Made by a program: the position numbers and the translations under genes. Below the pieces are notes generated by a model. It was not told the origin of the DNA. It searched no databases and saw only the letters and a list, made by a program, of their open reading frames with translations. Below are positions 59,011 through 64,000 of a stretch of 64,000 nt of DNA, one piece after another. Where the stretch lies: NCBI GenBank assembly GCA_020845695.1, contig JADLFG010000029.1:62001-126000 (forward strand), read 5' to 3'. The stretch comes from Thermoleophilia bacterium. GTDB taxonomy: Bacteria; Actinomycetota; Thermoleophilia; Gaiellales; Gaiellaceae. Position 1 is the stretch's first letter, and each line of letters begins with the position of its first letter.

Positions 59011-59894
59011 CGAACGCCCGCGACCACGTCCCGCTCGCGCCGCGGCCGGAGCTGCCGTTCGCGGAGCGGATCGCCGCGCTCGAGGCAGCGTTCTCGGGCC
59101 GCCTCGGCTTCCATGCGCTCCACCTCGGGAGCGGCGAGGAGCTCGAGCTCCGCGCCGACGAGCGCTTTCCGACCGCGTCCGTGATCAAGGTCGCGCTCGT
59201 CGCGACCCTGCTCGACCTCGTCGCGGCCGGTGAGGCCGACCTGGCCGAGCTCGCGGCGCTGCCGCCGCCGGGGCGGCGCGTGGTCGGCGGCGGGATCTTG
59301 AAGCAGCTCGAGCTCGATCGGATCTCGCTGCGCGACGCCTGCGAACTGACGATCGTCCTCTCCGACAACGTCGCGACGAACGTCGTGCTCGACCGCTGCG
59401 GCGGCCACGAGCGCGTCAACGCCTACCTCGACCGGGCCGGGCTGCCGCAGACGCGGCTGCTCGGCCCCGTCGACTTCTCGCGGATCGGACCCGGTCTCGA
59501 AGGGGGGATCGGCATCTCGACTCCGCGGGAGCAGACGCGCCTGCTCGCCGGGCTCGAGCGGCGGGAGCTGCTCACGCCCGACCTGTGCCGGTACCTGCTC
59601 GGCGTGCTCGGCCGCCAGCACTACTCAGACCAGCTCCCGCGCTGGCTCGGCTGGAACACCTACGCCCAGTACCACGGACGCGACTGGCCGCTCTGGGTCG
59701 GGAACAAGACCGGCGAGCTCGACGGCATCCGCGCCGACGTCGGCCTCGTCCGCTCGGCCGCGGCGACGGTCGCGCTCGCGATCTTCACGGACGGCTCGCG
59801 CGACACGCGCGAGACGGTCGACGCCGAGGGCTCGCTCGCGGTCGCCGAGTGCTCCGCGGCCATCTGCGCGCGCCTGCTCGGCCTCGCGGCGTGA
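59007..59894 (+). CDS. Class A beta-lactamase-fold serine hydrolase (295 aa), cytosolic
   Basis: All three penicillin-recognising motifs are present: SVIK (SxxK, catalytic Ser and Lys), SDN and KTG (NKTGELDG). The protein has no signal peptide, so it is probably intracellular and not a classical resistance enzyme. Related proteins in metabolic operons are amide or ester hydrolases of unknown substrate. It ends the four-SDR operon through a 4-bp overlap, suggesting hydrolysis of a compound made or used by the SDRs. Confidence 0.85.
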   Translation: MTNARDHVPLAPRPELPFAERIAALEAAFSGRLGFHALHLGSGEELELRADERFPTASVIKVALVATLLDLVAAGEADLAELAALPPPGRRVVGGGILKQLELDRISLRDACELTIVLSDNVATNVVLDRCGGHERVNAYLDRAGLPQTRLLGPVDFSRIGPGLEGGIGISTPREQTRLLAGLERRELLTPDLCRYLLGVLGRQHYSDQLPRWLGWNTYAQYHGRDWPLWVGNKTGELDGIRADVGLVRSAAATVALAIFTDGSRDTRETVDAEGSLAVAECSAAICARLLGLAA

Positions 59895-60049
59895 GGCCTG
59901 GCGGGGACCGCCAGCTTGACCGCGGCCTCTCGGTTCCGTAGTTTCCCGCAGCGAGAGTGCTCGACTCTCCCGATGCCGGGGGCGACCGGCCCCGCGAGGC
60001 TTCGGAAGAGCAGGAACGTGCTCGAACCTCTGCCGGAAAGGAGATGGGG
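59895..60049. other. Intergenic leader of the Usp gene
   Basis: This region of about 155 bp has no supported frame. It contains GGCCTGGCGGGGACCGCCAGC, an inverted repeat near 59896-59916 that could terminate the SDR operon. TTGACC at 59915 is a possible -35 box, with TAGTTT about 19 bp downstream as a weak -10. Confidence 0.4.
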
Positions 60050-60472
60050 ATGCGCAAGATCGTCGTCGGGTTCGATGGCTCCGAACACGGGCGCCGCGCG
60101 CTCGAGCGGGCGGCAGCGATCGCCTCGGAGGGGGCCGATCTGTACGTGGTCTCCGCCGCCAAGATCTCGCCGTCGCTGATGCGCGACCCGGCCGGCGGCG
60201 CGGCCGCGATCGACCCGGTCGAGGAGGAGGCGCGCGCCGCGGCGCTCGAGGAGGCCAGGACGATTCTCGCCGACAAGGGCGTCACCTCGGTGCACCTGGT
60301 CGAGGGCCGGGGCAATCCCGCGGACATCCTCGTCCAGCACGCCGCGGACGTCGGGGCCGACCTGATCGTCGTCGGCTCGCGCGGCCATGGCCTCGTCGGC
60401 CGCCTGCTGCTCGGCTCCGTGTCCACGAACGTGGTGCACCACGCCGAGTGCGACGTGCTCGTCGTCCGCTAA
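60050..60472 (+). CDS. Universal stress protein (UspA family, 140 aa)
   Basis: This is a single Usp domain. IVVGFDGSEHGRRALERA opens it, and the ATP-binding motif GSRGHGLVGRLLLGSVSTNV is complete, so nucleotide binding is likely. It probably acts as a stress-responsive regulator in the cytoplasm. GGAAAGGAG at 60035 favours ATG 60050 over ATG 60044. It is separated from the preceding operon by 155 bp without a frame, and has a hairpin after its stop. Confidence 0.92.
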   Translation: MRKIVVGFDGSEHGRRALERAAAIASEGADLYVVSAAKISPSLMRDPAGGAAAIDPVEEEARAAALEEARTILADKGVTSVHLVEGRGNPADILVQHAADVGADLIVVGSRGHGLVGRLLLGSVSTNVVHHAECDVLVVR

Positions 60473-60520
60473 GAGGGGGGCGCCGCCGATCGTCGAGACA
60501 AACGGCGTCGGTCTCAGGGT

Positions 60521-60552
60521 CGAGCAGCCGGTTCCGCCCCTCCGGCTGCTCG
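60521..60552. terminator. Bidirectional hairpin terminator between Usp and the 135-aa gene
   Basis: A perfect 11-bp stem, CGAGCAGCCGG with its complement, encloses a 10-nt loop. It lies between convergent genes (Usp and the minus-strand 135-aa gene) and probably terminates both transcripts. Confidence 0.7.
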
Positions 60553-60587
60553 AGCGCCTTCGGGCGTCGGCCGCCGGGCGCTCGGGC

Positions 60588-60995
60588 TCAGGCGTCGACG
60601 TCGAGCTCCTCGGCGAGTAGTCCGGCCGCGTACGCGCGCCAGGCGAGGTCGGCGTCCCCGACGAGCGCGCGCACGATCTCGCTCGCGTGTGGGAGGCCCT
60701 CGCAGCGCCGGATCAAGCGGCCGAGGCCCGTCAGGAGCTGGGAGCGGCGCTCCGGTGCGTCGAGGTCGGCCGCCAGGGCGGCCACCGGGCGGCCGTCGAG
60801 GTGGAGGCCGCGGGCGGGATCGCCTCCCGCGGCGAGCAGTAGCAGCGCCCGGCGGGCGGCGGCGTGCCGCTCGGCCGCACTCACCTCCACCTCCTGGCCC
60901 GCGAGGAACGCGAGCGCGCAGACGGCGGTCGCGAGCTCCTCGACCTCGCCCTCGGCGAGCCCGCGGTCGAGTCGCGCGAGCCAGTCCTCGATCAC
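60588..60995 (-). CDS. Uncharacterised 135-aa helical protein, coupled to a GntR regulator
   Basis: This is an all-helical protein, with LARLDRGLAEGEVEELATAV and ALLLLAAGGDPARGLHLDG, ending AGLLAEELDVDA. I do not recognise the family. Its GTG overlaps the GntR stop by 4 bp (GTGA), which is strong coupling. It could be an accessory effector or a small enzyme of the pathway the regulator controls, perhaps related to the divergent E1 gene. Confidence 0.65.
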   Translation of the reverse strand: MIEDWLARLDRGLAEGEVEELATAVCALAFLAGQEVEVSAAERHAAARRALLLLAAGGDPARGLHLDGRPVAALAADLDAPERRSQLLTGLGRLIRRCEGLPHASEIVRALVGDADLAWRAYAAGLLAEELDVDA

Positions 60996-61756
60996 GCCGG
61001 CCGGGGGCGTCGCAGCACGATCGTGCGGTCGAGGAAATGGGTCTCGAGCCCGCCCAGGTGGCGGTCGACGCTCTCGAGCACCAGCTCGGGGTCGCGCGTC
61101 CGCAGCGCCGCCACCGCATCGAGCTGCGCGCGGATCGCCGCCTCCATGTCGCCGTACCCGACCGGGAACGCGCCGCGCGCCGCGGCGAGGTCGCGAAAGA
61201 CGAGCGCGAGGAAGCGCTCGAGCTGCCAGTTCCCCGAGAGCGTGGCGATCCGCAGGTGGAAGCGGACGTCGAGCTCGACGAAGTCGGCGGGGCTGTCGCG
61301 GGCGCCCTCGAGCTGCCGGGCGAGCTCCCCGAGCTCGTCGAAGTCGGCGCCGCCGGCGCGCTCGGAGGCGAGCAGGGCGCAGGTCGTCTCGATCGTCCGG
61401 CGCGCCTCGAGCAGCTGGCGGATCTCCTCGCGCCGAAGGTCGGTGCGCTCGGTCAGGAGCGCCGTCGGGATCGTGAGCGAGCGAACGAAGACGCCGCCCC
61501 GGTTGCCGCGGCGCACGTCGACGATCCCTGCCCGCCTGAGCTGGTCGATCGCCTCGCGAACGACCGGGCGGCTGACGCCGAAGCGGGAGGACAGCTCGGA
61601 GTCGCGCGGCAGCCGCGTACCGGGCGCGACCGCGCCGGCGCGGATGCCGTCGATCAGCGCGCGCACGACCGCGTCGGATGCGCGCGGCAGCACGAGGTCG
61701 GGAAAATCGACCGGCTCGGCGGCCGGCGGCTGCGGGATGGCAAGCGCGTCTGTCAC
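60992..61756 (-). CDS. GntR-family regulator, FCD type (254 aa)
   Basis: The N-terminal domain reads AVAPGTRLPRDSELSSRFGVS, then RPVVREAIDQLRRAGIVDVRR. The FCD domain contains FVELDVRFHLRIATLSGNWQ and HLGGLETHFL, with histidines spaced for metal binding. It resembles PdhR/LldR-type regulators, which suits its divergence from the pyruvate-dehydrogenase-type E1 gene at 61820. GTG 61756 is used. It probably represses the divergent gene in the absence of its keto- or hydroxy-acid ligand. Confidence 0.9.
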   Translation of the reverse strand: MTDALAIPQPPAAEPVDFPDLVLPRASDAVVRALIDGIRAGAVAPGTRLPRDSELSSRFGVSRPVVREAIDQLRRAGIVDVRRGNRGGVFVRSLTIPTALLTERTDLRREEIRQLLEARRTIETTCALLASERAGGADFDELGELARQLEGARDSPADFVELDVRFHLRIATLSGNWQLERFLALVFRDLAAARGAFPVGYGDMEAAIRAQLDAVAALRTRDPELVLESVDRHLGGLETHFLDRTIVLRRPRPA

Positions 61757-61819
61757 GGGATAAAGTACAAAGACTTGATCTATTAACAGTGTAGGGTCGT
61801 GATCGCGAACGAGGGAATT
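61757..61819. promoter_or_regulatory. AT-rich divergent control region of the GntR and E1 genes
   Basis: A 63-bp region contains AAAGTACAAAG, TTGATC and TATTAACAG, notably AT-rich against a 70 % GC background. Promoters for both directions and the GntR operator probably overlap here; TTTGTAC/GTACAAA is a possible half-site. I could not fix a single -10/-35 pair with confidence. Confidence 0.4.
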
Positions 61820-64000
61820 GTGACGCCGGAGGCACCCGCCGCGCCCGAGCTCGAGACGCTCGGGCGGATCGAGCGGCGGGTGCTCTGGCTCGCGACCCGG
61901 ATGATCGACCACGCCAACCGCGAGCGTGTCAAGGCCGACGGGCTCAAGGTCGGCGGTCACCAGGCCTCGTCCGCGTCGATGGTCTCCTTGCTGACCGCCC
62001 TCTACCTCCACGACCTGCGGGCCGCTGACCTGGTCTCGGTGAAGCCGCACGCGGCGCCGGTGCTGCACGCGATCGAGTACCTGCTCGGCCGTCTCGACCG
62101 CCGCTACCTGACGACGCTGCGCCAGTTCGGAGGGCTCCAGCCGTATCCGAGCCGCAGCAAGGACCCGTTCCCCGTCGACTACCCGACCGGCTCGGTCGGC
62201 GTCGGCTCGGCGGCCCCGCTCTTCGGCGCGCTCGCCGACCGCTACGTTGAGACGCGGTTTGGCAGCGGCACCGGCGGGCGGTTCATCTCGCTGCTCGGCG
62301 ACGCCGAGCTCGACGAGGGCAACCTCTGGGAGGCGGTGCTCGAGCCGCAGACCCGCGGCCTCGGCAACGTGCTCTGGGTCGTCGATCTCAACCGCCAGAG
62401 CCTCGACCGGGTCGTGCCGGTGATCAAGGCCGGCGCGCTCGAGCATCAGTTCGAGGCGGCCGGGTGGCAGGTGCTCGAGCTGAAGTACGGGCGGCGGCTG
62501 CGCGAGGCGTTCGGCCGTGACGGCGGTGAGCTCCTGCGCCGCAGGATCGACGAGATGCCGAACCAGCTCTACCAGAGCCTCTTCGGCGCGAGCGACGAGG
62601 TCGTCGTCGAGGCGCTCCTCGGCGGTCTCGACCCGGGCGAGCGGCGGCGGCTGGGCGAGCTGCTCGCCGGCTACCGCGGCGAGGTGGGCTCGCTGATCCA
62701 GGATCTCGGCGGGCACGACCTCGCCGACATCCTCGACGCGCTGGCGGCGGCCCGGGCGCAGGCCGACCGCCCCGCGATCGTGTTCGCCTACACGATCAAG
62801 GGCTACCGGCTGCCGATCGCCGGGCGGCCGCTCAACCACTCGATGCTCCTCGCCGGCGAGCAGATCGATGCGCTGAGAGCCGAGCTCGGCCTGACGCCCG
62901 AGACGGAATGGGACGCCTTCGCGCCGGCGAGCCCCGAGGGGCTGGCGTGCGCCGCAGCGCGGGCTCGCCTCGAGCGGCCGGCCGCGCCGCCGTTGCCGCG
63001 GATCGCGGTGCCGGCGGGTCTCTCCGCCCGTGACCCGGACGTCGCCGTCACGCAGGAGGTGGTCGGCCGTGTCCTGCTCGATCTCTCCCGGGTCGAGGGG
63101 CTCGCCGAGCGGGTCGTGACCGTCTCGCCCGATGTCTCCGTCTCGACGAACCTCGGCGGCTGGATCAACAAGGTCGGCGTGTTCGGGCTCGAGGAGGAGC
63201 CAGCCTACGAGGGCGCGGAAGCGTCGCCGCTCGCCTGGCGGGTGACGCCGCTCGGGCGCCACATCGAGCTCGGGATCTCCGAGATGAACCTGTTTCTGGC
63301 GCTCGGCCAGCTCGGCCTGACGCGCGAGCACCAGCGCGAGCAGCTGTTCCCGATCGGCGCGCTCTACGACCCGTTCGTGGCGCGCGGCCTCGACGCGCTC
63401 ATCTACGCGCTCTACTCCGGGAGCCGCTTCGTCGTCCTCGGCACGCCTTCCGGGATCTCGCTCTCGCACGAGGGGGGCGCTCACCAGTCGACGATCACGC
63501 CGTCGGTCGGCCTCGAGCTCCCCGGGCTTACCTACGCGGAGCCGGCGTACGCCCGCGAGACCGAATGGCTGCTCCTCGATGGGCTCTCGCGCCTCCAGGA
63601 CCCGGACGGGGAATCGCTCTACCTGCGCCTGACCACGAAGCCGGTCGAGCAGGCGCCGTTCACCGCGCTGTGCGCCCGCAGGGGCGAGGAGGCCGTGCGC
63701 GCCGACGTGCTGGCCGGCGCCTACTGGCTCAGGGAGGTCGAGCCCGGCCCGGACTCGGTCGTCCTCGCGACGTGCGGCGCGATCATCCCCGAGGTGCTCG
63801 CCGCGGCCGACCTGCTCGAGGCGGAGGAGGGCGTCGCCGCCGGTGTGCTCTGCCTCTCCTCGCCGGATCGCGTCTACCGTGACTGGCGGGCGTGTTGCCT
63901 GACGAATCTCTCCGATCTCGCCTCGAGCCGCCGCCCCTCGCACCTCGAGCGGATCGTCCCGCCGGCGCTGCGCGCTCTCCCCATCGTGACCGTGCACGAC
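61820..64000 (+). CDS. Pyruvate-dehydrogenase-type E1 / transketolase-like protein, truncated by window end
   Basis: This is a thiamine-diphosphate enzyme of the homodimeric AceE class. The first 727 codons are visible without a stop. VLWLATRMIDHANRERVKADG, KVGGHQASSASMVSLLTALY and YPTGSVGVGSAAPLFGALADRY open it. SLLGDAELDEGNLWEAVL and WVVDLNRQSLDRV form the ThDP-Mg motif (GDAELDEG...N). The second half has SPDVSVSTNLGGWINKVGVF and LGISEMNLFLALGQLG, with the catalytic Glu. It probably decarboxylates a 2-oxoacid. GTG 61820 follows GAGGGA; GTG 61799 is an alternative. A divergent GntR gene likely regulates it. Confidence 0.88.
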   Translation, partial: MTPEAPAAPELETLGRIERRVLWLATRMIDHANRERVKADGLKVGGHQASSASMVSLLTALYLHDLRAADLVSVKPHAAPVLHAIEYLLGRLDRRYLTTLRQFGGLQPYPSRSKDPFPVDYPTGSVGVGSAAPLFGALADRYVETRFGSGTGGRFISLLGDAELDEGNLWEAVLEPQTRGLGNVLWVVDLNRQSLDRVVPVIKAGALEHQFEAAGWQVLELKYGRRLREAFGRDGGELLRRRIDEMPNQLYQSLFGASDEVVVEALLGGLDPGERRRLGELLAGYRGEVGSLIQDLGGHDLADILDALAAARAQADRPAIVFAYTIKGYRLPIAGRPLNHSMLLAGEQIDALRAELGLTPETEWDAFAPASPEGLACAAARARLERPAAPPLPRIAVPAGLSARDPDVAVTQEVVGRVLLDLSRVEGLAERVVTVSPDVSVSTNLGGWINKVGVFGLEEEPAYEGAEASPLAWRVTPLGRHIELGISEMNLFLALGQLGLTREHQREQLFPIGALYDPFVARGLDALIYALYSGSRFVVLGTPSGISLSHEGGAHQSTITPSVGLELPGLTYAEPAYARETEWLLLDGLSRLQDPDGESLYLRLTTKPVEQAPFTALCARRGEEAVRADVLAGAYWLREVEPGPDSVVLATCGAIIPEVLAAADLLEAEEGVAAGVLCLSSPDRVYRDWRACCLTNLSDLASSRRPSHLERIVPPALRALPIVTVHD

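Noticed and set aside
59007..59894. Antibiotic-resistance beta-lactamase
   Set aside because: The motifs are present, but there is no signal peptide and the gene is embedded in a dehydrogenase operon.
1..64000. tRNA, rRNA, insertion sequences, integrases or prophage
   Set aside because: No cloverleaf, rRNA-like stretch, transposase or integrase domain was recognised anywhere in the window.

Overview
The window is one contiguous stretch of very GC-rich (about 70 %) bacterial DNA with dense, often overlapping genes, frequent GTG starts and strong third-position G/C. Gene content (AceE-like E1, PucR and GntR regulators, crotonyl-CoA reductase, fused B12 diol dehydratase, SDR and acyl-CoA dehydrogenase expansion) fits a soil actinomycetote, possibly of the Thermoleophilia type. 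That placement is inference; no rRNA or tRNA gene is visible.

Layout. 1-9.3 kb is mixed metabolism: the end of an acyl-CoA ligase, an aldehyde dehydrogenase, a flavin reductase, a PuuD-like gamma-glutamyl hydrolase, membrane proteins with a duplicated leader and tandem repeats, an iron alcohol dehydrogenase and MsrA. 9.3-17.5 kb (minus strand) is bacterial microcompartment (BMC) locus A: BMC-T, BMC-P, two orphan proteins, BMC-H, an aldehyde dehydrogenase with a long N-terminal extension, a three-gene GlxBCD/N-methylglutamate-synthase-like set and an ornithine-cyclodeaminase-family enzyme. 17.5-28 kb holds a GAF-PucR regulator, a divergent glutamine-synthetase-like (GlnT/PuuA-type) ligase, a polyamine-type ABC transporter, a GntR regulator, a soluble Cache protein and another aldehyde dehydrogenase. 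28-32.3 kb is oxidoreductases, a broken VapC toxin gene and a GntR regulator. 32.3-42.5 kb (plus strand) is BMC locus B: a second GlxBCD-GlnT set, BMC-P, BMC-H, an opine-dehydrogenase-family enzyme with an N-terminal encapsulation-like helix, an acylating aldehyde dehydrogenase with a C-terminal one, BMC-H, BMC-T, a Cys-rich small protein and a malate-dehydrogenase-like enzyme with a linker and tail. 42.6-46.7 kb is acyl-CoA processing: acyl-CoA dehydrogenase, crotonyl-CoA carboxylase/reductase, and two paralogous thioesterases flanking AlkA. 46.8-52.5 kb is a B12-dependent diol/glycerol dehydratase with fused large and medium subunits, its reactivase and an intervening P1-family peptidase. 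52.5-64 kb is assorted: VOC protein, acyl-CoA dehydrogenase, secreted protein, four tandem SDRs with a class-A beta-lactamase-fold protein, Usp, a GntR regulator and a truncated pyruvate-dehydrogenase-type E1.

How it may work together (inference). The window pairs two sets of amine-to-glutamate conjugating genes with two sets of shell genes, an amine/polyamine importer and a gamma-glutamyl hydrolase. A coherent model is an amine-utilising microcompartment. An imported amine is conjugated to glutamate as a gamma-glutamylamide (GlnT) and/or an N-alkylglutamate (GlxBCD). An opine-dehydrogenase-like or OCD-like enzyme oxidises the N-C bond and releases glutamate plus an aldehyde inside the shell. 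The encapsulated acylating aldehyde dehydrogenase makes acyl-CoA, and the tailed malate-dehydrogenase-like enzyme recycles NAD(H). No phosphotransacylase of the usual BMC core is seen here. An alternative is that the diol dehydratase supplies the aldehyde.
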